Assembly: GCA_002427615.1 (NCBI GenBank)
Contig: DIFH01000143.1
Location: forward strand, 1 to 16,902
Reading direction: 5' to 3'
Source: Paludibacter sp. UBA5753
Lineage (GTDB): Bacteria; Bacteroidota; Bacteroidia; Bacteroidales; Paludibacteraceae
Length of the DNA stretch: 16,902 bases
A model generated the notes under the pieces. That model worked only from the letters and a program-made list of their open reading frames with translations. It ran no database searches and was not told the origin of the DNA. Below are positions 7,402 through 14,478 of this stretch, in pieces. Each line of letters begins with the position of its first letter. The stretch's first letter is position 1. The position numbers and the translations under genes are program-made.

Positions 7402-7527
7402 ACGTCCGCGAGGTTTTGTACATTTAATAAGGATATCCGATCGAACGGAGAAAACTGAATTTCACTCTTCAAAAAATTATCAGTAATATTGAACTAATTA
7501 AAAAAATACCAATTTAGAAACGAAATT
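7402..7527. other. Spacer upstream of the DUF6398-like gene
   Basis: AT-rich spacer. TAATATTG near 7482-7489 is one base from the TAnnTTTG -7 consensus and may be a weak promoter; no well-placed -33 element was found. Confidence 0.3.
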
Positions 7528-8034
7528 ATGACTAAACAAGAGATAAAACAAAAAGAGCAGAAACTTCTTGAAATGACAGGAGTCTTTTGTACTCAAAAAC
7601 TAGATGATGATTATTTTCAGTTATGTGAAAAGTTAATTAAAAAACTCGGAAGGAAACGAGAAGTTCCTTTTCAAAGAGGAAAACTGGAGATTTGGGCAGC
7701 AGCGGTTATTTATGCTATCGGGTCGATAAATTTCTTGTTTGATAAATCGTTTGAACCTTATATAACAACAGACCAGATTAGTGAATATTTTGGGACAAAA
7801 AAATCAACGGTAGCCAATAAAGCACAAGAGATTAAGGATATGTTTAAAATGTGGCACTATGATTCTGAGTTTTCCACACAAAGAATGAAGGAATCAAATC
7901 CTTTTAAACAAATGGTTATGGTTGATGGATTTATTGTACCGATTGACACGTTGCCTGCTGATTTGCAGCAAATGGTGAGAGATGCACGTGATAGAGGAGA
8001 TGATATTGAATTTCACACAAATAGATATGAATAA
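7528..8034 (+). CDS. DUF6398-like protein with helix-turn-helix-like segment
   Basis: A 168-residue cytosolic protein without signal peptide. The central block resembles what I remember of DUF6398: GKLEIWAAAVIYAIGSINFLFDKS (residues ~52-75), then ITTDQISEYFGTKKSTVANKAQEIKDMF (~80-107). The second part reads like a helix-turn-helix or cyclin-box-like fold (DQISEYFG-TKKSTVANKA). No catalytic motif is seen, so a DNA- or RNA-binding regulatory role is only a guess. The gene stands alone, on the plus strand, between two copies of a 130-bp hairpin repeat, which makes it look like a mobile cassette. ATG 7528 is the first in-frame ATG and fits the conserved block. Confidence 0.65.
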   Translation: MTKQEIKQKEQKLLEMTGVFCTQKLDDDYFQLCEKLIKKLGRKREVPFQRGKLEIWAAAVIYAIGSINFLFDKSFEPYITTDQISEYFGTKKSTVANKAQEIKDMFKMWHYDSEFSTQRMKESNPFKQMVMVDGFIVPIDTLPADLQQMVRDARDRGDDIEFHTNRYE

Positions 8035-8098
8035 TTGCCGGCTGCCAACATGCAATATAGCCAATGGCGGGGAGGAGGTTATCAAAGTTTTGTAGCCG

Positions 8099-8228
8099 CT
8101 GCTTAGCGCAAGTTTAGCAAAGCGTAAAATGTGCCGGAAATAAATCAGTTTATAAACTGATAGTTGAAGTTGAAAACTTCATAATCATAAGTCCAAGTCC
8201 CCGCTTCGCTCAGACTTGAACTATTCAG
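8099..8228. repeat. 130-bp hairpin-rich repeat, copy B
   Basis: Second copy of the 7272-7401 repeat, same orientation, 827 bases further on. It differs mainly in the GTAAAATGTGCCGG segment, which removes one of the stems of copy A, and has CTTCGCTC in the last loop. It lies 64 bases after the DUF6398-like stop codon. Confidence 0.9.
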
Positions 8229-8245
8229 GGTGTAGAAATTATTAG

Positions 8246-8338
8246 ACTTGGAAGAAAAAAGAGAAAAATGCTACTCATGCCAAAATCCCTGTTGAAAGTT
8301 GGGAGGAAATAATTGCAGGATTGAATAGAAACTTTTAA
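8246..8338 (+). pseudogene. Possible 3' gene remnant
   Basis: Thirty sense codons follow an in-frame stop, without any ATG, and end TAA at 8336-8338. The final residues KIPVESWEEIIAGLNRNF look protein-like (amphipathic, charged). The fragment starts right after repeat copy B, as if a cassette had lost its 5' part. No family is recognised, and chance is a real alternative. Confidence 0.3.
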
Positions 8339-8393
8339 ATTCTATCCGTAAAAAAAAAGTATTGAAAATTAAATATTTACGTGGTCGTTAGTC

Positions 8394-8414
8394 AGAATGC
8401 AAGCGGCTGTTTTA
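8394..8414. repeat. Third copy of the CGGCTGTTTTA half-terminator
   Basis: AATGCAAGCGGCTGTTTTA repeats, with one change, the core of the 63-bp repeats (5767-5785 and 9043-9061). It has no complementary arm upstream and lies about 40 bases before the promoter of the toxin-antitoxin pair. Confidence 0.7.
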
Positions 8415-8455
8415 AAATAATATTGTTTCAAAGAATTCTATTTAATTTGTTTTCG

Positions 8456-8464
8456 TATATTTGC
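8456..8464 (+). promoter_or_regulatory. -7 element of the toxin-antitoxin operon
   Basis: TATATTTGC matches TAnnTTTGY exactly and lies 16 bases before the ATG at 8481, giving a very short leader. The TTTGCAAC context is shared with the lipoprotein promoter at 5834-5841. No clear -33 TTTG was found at the usual distance. Confidence 0.6.
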
Positions 8465-8480
8465 AACGTATTTAACTCGA

Positions 8481-8723
8481 ATGATTATGACAACAAGTGA
8501 ATTAAAACATATATTGATCCACCGTATAACCGAAATTGAAGATATTTCATTTCTCAAAGCCATAAATAAAATACTTGATTCTAAAACGAATAGTGAAATA
8601 CTTACACTTTCGTTGGCTCAACGGGATGAAATAATGGCTTCCAAAAAGGAAATTGAACAAGGATTTTTTGTTGAAAATGAAGAATTTGACAAAGAGATGA
8701 AAGAATGGCTCAAAGAAAAATAG
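8481..8723 (+). CDS. Putative antitoxin of a RelE/ParE-type module
   Basis: An 80-residue acidic protein directly upstream of a RelE/ParE toxin gene and overlapping it by 19 bases, the usual arrangement of type II toxin-antitoxin operons. It is helical, with a start region TSELKHILIHRITEIEDISFLKAINKIL (residues ~4-31) and a C-terminal tail EFDKEMKEWLKEK that probably wraps the toxin. Length and layout fit the short Bacteroidota antitoxins annotated only as hypothetical; there is no clear ribbon-helix-helix motif. Translation can start at ATG 8481 or ATG 8487. The family is inferred from context. Confidence 0.75.
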   Translation: MIMTTSELKHILIHRITEIEDISFLKAINKILDSKTNSEILTLSLAQRDEIMASKKEIEQGFFVENEEFDKEMKEWLKEK

Positions 8724-9004
8724 TTTGGTCGCATAAGGCGAGAATTAAACTAATAGAAATCTTAACCTATTTTGCTGAACGAAATAAAAGTAAAATTTAC
8801 TCCCAAAAGCTTTACAGAAGAATAAACAAGGAATTAAAGCTGCTCGTTAAACAACCCGATTTGGGTATCAAAACAGAAATTGACTCTGTAAGAGGTTTAA
8901 TAATTGGCGATTACATTTTATTCTACGAAATAACGACTGACAAAATTATTATACACACCATTTGGGATGGCAAACAAAATCCACAAGATTTGAGAATTAA
9001 ATAA
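8705..9004 (+). CDS. RelE/ParE-family toxin
   Basis: A 99-residue basic protein of the RelE/ParE fold. Supporting features are an N-terminal VWSHKARIKLIEILTYFAER helix region, QPDLG at residues ~57-61, VRGLIIGDYILFYEIT at ~69-84 and the C-terminal IHTIWDGKQNPQDL. RelE members cut mRNA on the ribosome and ParE members poison gyrase; which applies here cannot be told, though the WDGKQNP ending is common to ParE/RelE proteins of Bacteroidota. It overlaps the antitoxin gene by 19 bases and should be translationally coupled. It is followed by a hairpin terminator at 9025-9058. Confidence 0.87.
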   Translation: MAQRKIVWSHKARIKLIEILTYFAERNKSKIYSQKLYRRINKELKLLVKQPDLGIKTEIDSVRGLIIGDYILFYEITTDKIIIHTIWDGKQNPQDLRIK

Positions 9005-9024
9005 GTTTTTCTAAGAGAATAGAT

Positions 9025-9058
9025 AAACAGCCGTTTGCAGCAATGTAAGCGGCTGTTT
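9025..9058 (+). terminator. Terminator of the toxin-antitoxin operon
   Basis: Perfect 9-bp arms AAACAGCCG / CGGCTGTTT with a 16-base loop, followed by TTAGTTATATTTTAG. It lies 20 bases after the toxin stop. The right arm and loop form the start of the 63-bp repeat. Confidence 0.7.
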
Positions 9059-9098
9059 TAGTTATATTTTAGTCCGTATTTAATATTTATTTGAAATA
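9036..9098. repeat. 63-bp exact direct repeat, right copy
   Basis: Identical to 5760-5822. Here the repeat is joined to its natural partner arm, so this copy looks like the original and the left one like a derived copy. Recombination between them would release a 3,276-bp circle. Confidence 0.9.
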
Positions 9099-9122
9099 AA
9101 CAGACTGATATTATAAAAAGAC

Positions 9123-9156
9123 AATAGTCCGATAACCGTTTGGTTATCAGACTATT
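9123..9156. terminator. Bidirectional terminator between toxin operon and tRNA-Leu
   Basis: 15-base arms (AATAGTCCGATAACC / GGTTATCAGACTATT, one mismatch) with a GTTT loop. T runs lie on both sides (TTTGTTTT on the plus strand; GTCTTTTTAT on the minus strand), so it can end both the plus-strand toxin operon and the minus-strand tRNA transcript. Confidence 0.85.
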
Positions 9157-9168
9157 TGTTTTGAATTG

Positions 9169-9250
9169 TGCGGCTGAAGGGACTCGAACCCCCACGCCTC
9201 TCGGCACCAGATCCTAAGTCTGGCGCGGCTACCAATTACGCCACAACCGC
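9169..9250 (-). tRNA. tRNA-Leu (anticodon UAG)
   Basis: An 82-nt cloverleaf on the minus strand. The acceptor stem GCGGTTG pairs with CAGCCGC, with discriminator A. The anticodon stem CCAGA / TCTGG encloses loop CTTAGGA, giving anticodon UAG for leucine. A long variable arm (GCC AGA GGC) confirms a class II tRNA, and the T loop TTCGAGT is standard. CCA is not encoded. The gene is a plausible landmark for the accessory block ending about 70 bases away, but the direct repeats are not copies of the tRNA 3' end. Confidence 0.96.
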
Positions 9251-9267
9251 AGGGTGCGTTAGCGGGT

Positions 9268-9299
9268 GCAAAGATACATTCTTTTTTGGTTTTGACAAA
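9268..9299 (-). promoter_or_regulatory. Promoter of tRNA-Leu
   Basis: On the minus strand, TTTG (complement of 9296-9299) is followed after exactly 19 bases by TATCTTTGC (complement of 9268-9276), a perfect match to the Bacteroidota housekeeping promoter. It is the best phylum marker in the window. Confidence 0.85.
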
Positions 9300-9316
9300 C
9301 AATGTATATGATTTTT

Positions 9317-9376
9317 GACTGCGAAGTCCGAAAAAGCTCTCCTCCCCTCCTATCGCAGTCAGGTTCGCAAGGAGAG
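9317..9376 (-). other. Crossing inverted repeats after queF
   Basis: Two inverted repeats interleave: GACTGCGA (9317-9324) with TCGCAGTC (9353-9360), and CTCTCCT (9337-9343) with AGGAGAG (9370-9376). Read on the minus strand, the second stem is followed by CTTTTT, so it could terminate the pepP-queF transcript. The two stems exclude each other, or could form a pseudoknot. Confidence 0.5.
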
Positions 9377-9381
9377 TGATG

Positions 9382-10278
9382 TTATTGCCTTAAAGTTTTT
9401 GCCAACCTGCCGGTTGTACTTAAAAATGCTTCATCAATCAATTCGGTATGCGAAGCCCTGATCGGATTAATATCAATCCCGCCACGACGCGTGTACATGG
9501 CCGCCACCATTAGTTTTTCAGGCAGAAAAATATCCCGAAATCGTTTGTAAATCATTTCCACCACTTCTTCGTGGAAATGATTTTCCTTGCGGAAAGAAAC
9601 CAGATAAGCAACCACCGAACTGAAATCGATTGCCTGTTTTGTAACGATGCGAACAAATAAATCGCCCCAGTCGGGCTGATTGGTCACCCTGCAATTGGAA
9701 CGCAATAAATCGGTGTGAAAAGCGTAAGAATGAAGCGTTTCAGTCATTTCTCCACTCAACAATTCAGGGGTTTCCAGGTAATGAGAAAACTTCATTTCCA
9801 AAAGTTTGCGGGCAGGAATTAAGTCGATTAACGACTTATCCTGCAAATCAGGAAATGGTATTAATTCCTGGCTTTGACCCGAAAGCAGAGCAATTTTGAC
9901 CTCTGTTTCCAGCAATTGGTTCAAATCTTTTGTAATAACTAAACTTACATTTTGCTGAGCCTCCTCCACAGTTTCTCCAAACGATTCCATGTTCAACGAA
10001 TTCAGATATAACTTCAACGACTTCGATTCCACTAAATATTCACTATCGGCCGGATAAATCAGTTTCAGCACACGCGAAACAGGCAAACCGTTATCAGTCA
10101 GAAATGAAAGTTCATAACAATTCCACACATCTACGCCGATAAACGGTAGTTCAGCGGTTTCGATACCATAACGAAGGCGGTTTTCGGAACGTGGAATACG
10201 AAATAACAAAGAAGCATCGTACCGCTCAGGGTACGATGCTTGCTTTCCTAAAACAGAATGTTTTAAATCAAAATCCAT
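9382..10278 (-). CDS. queF: NADPH-dependent 7-cyano-7-deazaguanine reductase QueF (long type)
   Basis: Reduces the nitrile of preQ0 to the amine preQ1 with NADPH in queuosine tRNA-modification synthesis; cytosolic. The 298 residues match the long, tandem T-fold form (E. coli YqcD type), not the short B. subtilis form. The QueF family motif is seen as ESKSLKLY at 84-91. The catalytic set is C196 in SNCRVTNQPDWGD (forms the thioimide), D203, and H236-E237 in HFHEE. The gene begins one base after the stop codon of the upstream aminopeptidase gene, so the two are co-transcribed and probably translationally coupled. No preQ1 riboswitch was found, which fits its place as the second gene of the operon. 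Confidence 0.95.
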   Translation of the reverse strand: MDFDLKHSVLGKQASYPERYDASLLFRIPRSENRLRYGIETAELPFIGVDVWNCYELSFLTDNGLPVSRVLKLIYPADSEYLVESKSLKLYLNSLNMESFGETVEEAQQNVSLVITKDLNQLLETEVKIALLSGQSQELIPFPDLQDKSLIDLIPARKLLEMKFSHYLETPELLSGEMTETLHSYAFHTDLLRSNCRVTNQPDWGDLFVRIVTKQAIDFSSVVAYLVSFRKENHFHEEVVEMIYKRFRDIFLPEKLMVAAMYTRRGGIDINPIRASHTELIDEAFLSTTGRLAKTLRQ

Positions 10279-10279
10279 T

Positions 10280-12064
10280 TTATCTTTTTAATTTGGCGCA
10301 TTTACGACTCAACCATTCACGTTCATCTTCCTCAAGTTTGGGTGAAATTGCATCGTAAACTTTGTTATGATAAACATTCAGCCATTCAATTTCAGCATCA
10401 GTCATCAGTTCCACATCAATCAATTCCTTGTCAATCGGGAAAAGTGTTACTGTTTCAAACTTCAGAAACTGTCCGAACTCGGTTTTTACGGCAGGAATAA
10501 CATGAATCAGGTTTTCGGTACGAATGCCGTATTGATTGGTACGATACAAACCGGGTTCGTTCGACATAAACATTCCTTCCTGCAACGCAACCGGGTTTTC
10601 ATCCATGCGGATATTCTGCGGACCTTCGTGTACATTCAGAAAATGCCCGACGCCATGACCAGTTCCATGACCATAGTTGATTCCTAAATCCCACATAGCC
10701 TTGCGTGCCAGAATATCGAGCTGCGAACCGCGGGTTCCTGAAGGAAAAACGGCTGTTGCCAAAGCAATATGACCTTTCAATACCAGAGTGAAATCGATTT
10801 TTTGCTGAACGGTTGGCGTCCCGAGTGTAACTGTCCGGGTGATGTCGGTAGTTCCATCAAGGTATTGACCGCCAGAATCGAGTAAAAAGATATTTTCAGG
10901 TTTCAGCGTCGAAGCCGATTCGGATGTTGCACTGTAATGAACAATAGCGCCATGAGCGCCATATCCTGCAATGGTACTGAAACTTTCACCTATGAAATTT
11001 TCTTGCTGGCTGCGGAACTCATATAATTTTTCATCTACCGAAACTTCATTCAACATGCCTGTTTTTACATTTTCCTCCAACCATTTAAAAAAACGCGTTA
11101 AAGCTACGCCATCTTTCACCATAGCACGACGAACACCGGCCATTTCCACTTCATTCTTGATACTTTTCAGTTTGAAAACAGGCGACATGACATTTCGTTT
11201 TTCACAATTGGCAGGAATTGCTTCGAATAATGACCGATTCAGTTTTGCTCCATCAATTAAAACAACCTTAGATGCTGCAATATTTTTCAATGCATCATAA
11301 ATTTCAAGATAGCCGGCAACCGAAATTCCTTCATTTTCGAGATAAAGGCGGGTATCCGTGGTTAGTTTTTCAGGAGCAATAAATAATGTGGCTTTTTCTT
11401 CTTCTACCAAGGCATAAGCAATCACTACCGGATTGTAAGCCACGTCATTGCCACGGATATTAAATAACCAGGCAATATCGTCCAATGCCGACATGACGAA
11501 AATCTCCGCACGGGCTTTCTTCATTTCTGCACGTAAAGCGCTAAGTTTTTCGGCGGTTGTTTTTCCGGCGTATTTTGTATCGAAAACAAAGAAAGGATTT
11601 GCCGGTAAAGCCGGTCTGTCGGTCCACACCTGTGCGAGTAAATCGATCGAAACTAATTCAATGCCGGCAATTTTCAAATCGGCTTTCATCGAATCGTAAG
11701 CGTTCACCGAAAACATTTGGGCATTTACCCCTACTTTTTCTCCTGCTTTCAGTTCGGTCGACAGCCAGGGAATTATTTCCATGGTTTCAGGCAATCCCTG
11801 TTTCATCAACTCAATGCCGGTTCCATCCAATTGATCGGCAGCTTGCAAAAAATAACGCGAATCAGTCCAAACTCCGGCTTTATTAAGCGTTACAACAGCC
11901 GTCCCGGCAGATCCCGTAAATCCTGAAATCCATACCCGTTCTTTCCAATATTCCGAAATATATTCACCGGCATGCGGATCGGTACCGGGAATGATGCAAG
12001 CCGAAACTCCTGCTTTTTTCATTGCTTCACGAAGCAAAATTATTCTTTCTTTGATTTGTAGCAT
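10280..12064 (-). CDS. Xaa-Pro aminopeptidase (aminopeptidase P, M24B)
   Basis: Metallopeptidase that removes an N-terminal residue preceding proline. The 594 residues match the long three-domain cytosolic type related to human XPNPEP1; there is no signal peptide. Two creatinase-like N-terminal domains (about 1-300) precede the pita-bread catalytic domain. The five metal ligands are all present: D396 (FLLDSGG), D407 (GTTDITR), H470 (GHGTGHG), E503 (SNEPG) and E517 (RTENL). It is the first gene of a two-gene minus-strand unit with queF. The link to queuosine synthesis is positional only. A -7-like box lies just upstream of the ATG. Confidence 0.95.
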   Translation of the reverse strand: MLQIKERIILLREAMKKAGVSACIIPGTDPHAGEYISEYWKERVWISGFTGSAGTAVVTLNKAGVWTDSRYFLQAADQLDGTGIELMKQGLPETMEIIPWLSTELKAGEKVGVNAQMFSVNAYDSMKADLKIAGIELVSIDLLAQVWTDRPALPANPFFVFDTKYAGKTTAEKLSALRAEMKKARAEIFVMSALDDIAWLFNIRGNDVAYNPVVIAYALVEEEKATLFIAPEKLTTDTRLYLENEGISVAGYLEIYDALKNIAASKVVLIDGAKLNRSLFEAIPANCEKRNVMSPVFKLKSIKNEVEMAGVRRAMVKDGVALTRFFKWLEENVKTGMLNEVSVDEKLYEFRSQQENFIGESFSTIAGYGAHGAIVHYSATSESASTLKPENIFLLDSGGQYLDGTTDITRTVTLGTPTVQQKIDFTLVLKGHIALATAVFPSGTRGSQLDILARKAMWDLGINYGHGTGHGVGHFLNVHEGPQNIRMDENPVALQEGMFMSNEPGLYRTNQYGIRTENLIHVIPAVKTEFGQFLKFETVTLFPIDKELIDVELMTDAEIEWLNVYHNKVYDAISPKLEEDEREWLSRKCAKLKR

Positions 12065-12080
12065 AATCTTATTATTTTTT

Positions 12081-12089
12081 ACAAAAATA
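12081..12089 (-). promoter_or_regulatory. -7 element for the pepP-queF unit
   Basis: On the minus strand TATTTTTGT fits TAnnTTTGY and lies 16 bases upstream of the aminopeptidase ATG. A -33 TTTG at the right distance is not evident, so this is moderate evidence. Confidence 0.5.
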
Positions 12090-12239
12090 GCGATTTGTTT
12101 TTAATTGAATTAATTTCATAACGATAAATTATTTGAACTTATGCATCCGATTGTAAAAATTGAGACACAGTATATGAACAATAGAAACGCGGAAATGTTA
12201 GAAAACAATACATATTAATCATCAAAAAAAACTATCATT

Positions 12240-12665
12240 ATGTCTGACAAGCACTCAATCAAAACAAGCTGGAAAGGCGGACTGGCTTTCGAAGCAGATA
12301 TCAACGGCCATAAAATAACAATGGATGCTCCCATAGAAGAAGGAGGACAAAATTCAGGACCGGGGCCGAAAAAACTTCAACTGGTGGCATTAAGTGGTTG
12401 CACCGGAATGGATGTTGTTTCTATCCTCAAAAAAATGCGGGTCAATTTCACGGCAGTAGACATTGAAGTGCAGGGCGATGTTACCGACGAAAATCCGAAA
12501 CAATATTATAAGATGCACGTAATTTACACAATTACAGGAAAAAATCTGCCAATGGAAAAGCTTGAAAAAGCCGTGAAAATGTCCGAAGAAACCTATTGCG
12601 GCGTGGGTGCGCTGTACCGAAAAGCCATTGAAGTAAGTTCCGAAATACGAATTATTGAGGCTTAA
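12240..12665 (+). CDS. OsmC/Ohr-family protein
   Basis: A 141-residue small cytosolic protein of the OsmC superfamily, whose characterised members reduce organic hydroperoxides with two cysteines. Both cysteines are present: C54 in ALSGCTGMDVVSILKK and C120 in SEETYCGVGALY, the pattern of the broader OsmC/YhfA-like subgroup. Peroxidase activity is therefore possible but not shown for this subgroup. It is transcribed divergently from the aminopeptidase gene, with a 175-base gap in which no convincing plus-strand promoter was found. It ends in a hairpin before the convergent recN. Confidence 0.9.
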   Translation: MSDKHSIKTSWKGGLAFEADINGHKITMDAPIEEGGQNSGPGPKKLQLVALSGCTGMDVVSILKKMRVNFTAVDIEVQGDVTDENPKQYYKMHVIYTITGKNLPMEKLEKAVKMSEETYCGVGALYRKAIEVSSEIRIIEA

Positions 12666-12673
12666 CTAACCTT

Positions 12674-12702
12674 CGACGGAGTAATATTGAATTGCTCCGT
12701 CG
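12674..12702. terminator. Hairpin between OsmC gene and recN
   Basis: Arms CGACGGAG / CTCCGTCG extended by a G.U pair and three A.T pairs. It lies between two convergent genes. There is no clean T run (GGGGGG then TAATATTTATAATTT), so it may be a weak or rho-assisted terminator. Confidence 0.55.
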
Positions 12703-12740
12703 GGGGGTAATATTTATAATTTCTGAAAAAAAATTATTTT

Positions 12741-14402
12741 TTAAGTCAGTCCCAGTAACTCACGGGCATTCAACACCGAAGCTTCAGACATTTTTTTACC
12801 GCTAAGCATTTGAGCCAGCTCGGTAACTCTCTCATCCGATGTAAGTTTTTCGATATGCGTTTGGGTCTGCAAGCCTGAATCGTCTTTGTAGACCCTGTAA
12901 TGGTGCGAACTTTTAGCGGCAATTTGCGGTAAGTGAGTGATGGCAATTACCTGCATTCCGGCGCTCATCGATTGCATAATTTCGCCCATACGGTGAGCAA
13001 TTTCGCCTGAAACCCCGCTATCAATCTCATCAAATATTATGGTAGGTAAATCGGATTTATTGGCTATCAACGATTTGATCGAGAGCATTAATCTTGAAAC
13101 TTCTCCTCCGGAAGCAATTAACTGCACCGGTTGTACCGGCCGGTTTTTATTTGCCGAAAAAAGGAACTGAATTTCATCATTTCCATTCACCGAAAATTCA
13201 GGAAGACTATTCATATCCACTTTGAACTGAATATTGGGCATTCCGAGTTTTGTCAGTTGCTCAACCATATAGTTTTCAATCGGCGTAACGGCTTGTTTAC
13301 GGCTTTCGGTCAATTGAGCTGCAACTGATTTCACATTTTCAAAAGCATCAGCAATTTTCAGTTTCAGCGTTTCAATATCTTCGTCGAACGATTCTATTTT
13401 TTGTAACTGTTGCTCATATTCATCGCGGATTGTAACCAGTTCGCCCACTGAATTTACTTTATATTTTTTTTGCAGAGTGTACAATTCACTCAAACGGTTT
13501 TCAATCCATTCCAACCGGGAAGGATTAAACTCTACCCTATCGACAAAAGAACTGATTTCCGATTGTATATCTTTAAGTTCGATATAGCTCGATTGAAGTC
13601 GTTCAATCCAGTTTCCGCCTCCGGGAATATAGTTTTTTATTCTGGACACCGATGCAATAAGGTCTTTCAACAATGGCAATACCGCTTTTTCTTCGTCGAG
13701 CAACATTTGCGCATTTATCAGTTCCGATTTAATTTCTTCGGAATGTAACAAGCTTTCCTGTTCCGCTTCAAGCTCCTCCTGCTCATTTTCAATAAGCCCG
13801 GCCTCAGTCAGTTGTTTGAATTGGAATTGGATAAAATCAAGTTCGGAGGCATAACGCGCAGAAGTTTGCTCCAGTTTTTTCAACGCTGTCGATAAATTCT
13901 GCCAATTGTCGTAAATTGTTGTGTAAGAAGCAAGCAGTTCGCTATTTTTAGCAATGGTATCAACCACTTCCAACTGATAATTTTCATTGGAAAGTAATAG
14001 ATTATCGTGTTGCGAATGTATGTCGATAAGACGAATTGTCAGGTCGCGCAAAACATTCAGCGATACGGGTGTGTCGTTGATAAATGCACGCGACTTGCCG
14101 GTATTGATTAATTCTCTGCGGATAAGACATACGTTGCCCGAAATATCCAAATCGTTGTTGCTGAAAAAATCGCCCAGGTATTTATATCCCGAAATATCGA
14201 ATTCAGCTTCTATGACGCATTTCTCAGCATCGGTTTTTATCGTTTTACTTTCTGCCCTTTGTCCCAGTATCAACGATAAAGCGCCAATAATAATTGATTT
14301 CCCTGCTCCTGTTTCGCCTGTGATTACAGAAAAACCTTTTTCAAAATCAATTTGCAATTCGGATATCAATGCATAATTAGAAATATAGAGCGATTTAAGC
14401 AT
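12741..14402 (-). CDS. recN: DNA repair protein RecN
   Basis: SMC-like ATPase for recombinational repair of double-strand breaks. It has 553 residues from the chosen start, the normal length. Walker A GETGAGKS lies at residues 29-36. A long coiled-coil middle runs about 150-370. The ABC signature ASGGEVSRL is near 430, Walker B TIIFDEIDSGVSG near 455 and the switch histidine in AITHLPQIAAKSS near 486. An upstream in-frame ATG at 14492 would add 30 residues with no family character and would reach into the MITE-like element, so ATG 14402 (MLKSLYISNYALI) is preferred. It is the last gene of the coaBC-porD-recN set, separated from porD by 235 bases that hold the element. Confidence 0.96.
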   Translation of the reverse strand: MLKSLYISNYALISELQIDFEKGFSVITGETGAGKSIIIGALSLILGQRAESKTIKTDAEKCVIEAEFDISGYKYLGDFFSNNDLDISGNVCLIRRELINTGKSRAFINDTPVSLNVLRDLTIRLIDIHSQHDNLLLSNENYQLEVVDTIAKNSELLASYTTIYDNWQNLSTALKKLEQTSARYASELDFIQFQFKQLTEAGLIENEQEELEAEQESLLHSEEIKSELINAQMLLDEEKAVLPLLKDLIASVSRIKNYIPGGGNWIERLQSSYIELKDIQSEISSFVDRVEFNPSRLEWIENRLSELYTLQKKYKVNSVGELVTIRDEYEQQLQKIESFDEDIETLKLKIADAFENVKSVAAQLTESRKQAVTPIENYMVEQLTKLGMPNIQFKVDMNSLPEFSVNGNDEIQFLFSANKNRPVQPVQLIASGGEVSRLMLSIKSLIANKSDLPTIIFDEIDSGVSGEIAHRMGEIMQSMSAGMQVIAITHLPQIAAKSSHHYRVYKDDSGLQTQTHIEKLTSDERVTELAQMLSGKKMSEASVLNARELLGLT

Positions 14403-14478
14403 AAAATCTGTGTTGAATTGAATGTGCCTGTAAAAGATTATTTTATTTTGGAACGCAAAACTTGTTTCTCTATCAGTG

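Noticed and set aside
7272..8228. Firm call of an integron
   Set aside because: No IntI-like integrase in the window and no clear core-site consensus at the repeat ends. Kept only as a cassette-like hypothesis.
9036..9250. Direct repeat as a tRNA-Leu attachment site (attL/attR)
   Set aside because: The 63-bp repeat shares no sequence with the tRNA 3' end and is separated from it by a terminator. No integrase gene is seen.
12065..12239. preQ1 riboswitch upstream of the pepP-queF unit
   Set aside because: The leader between the -7 box and the ATG is too short for an aptamer, and no H-type pseudoknot pattern was seen.
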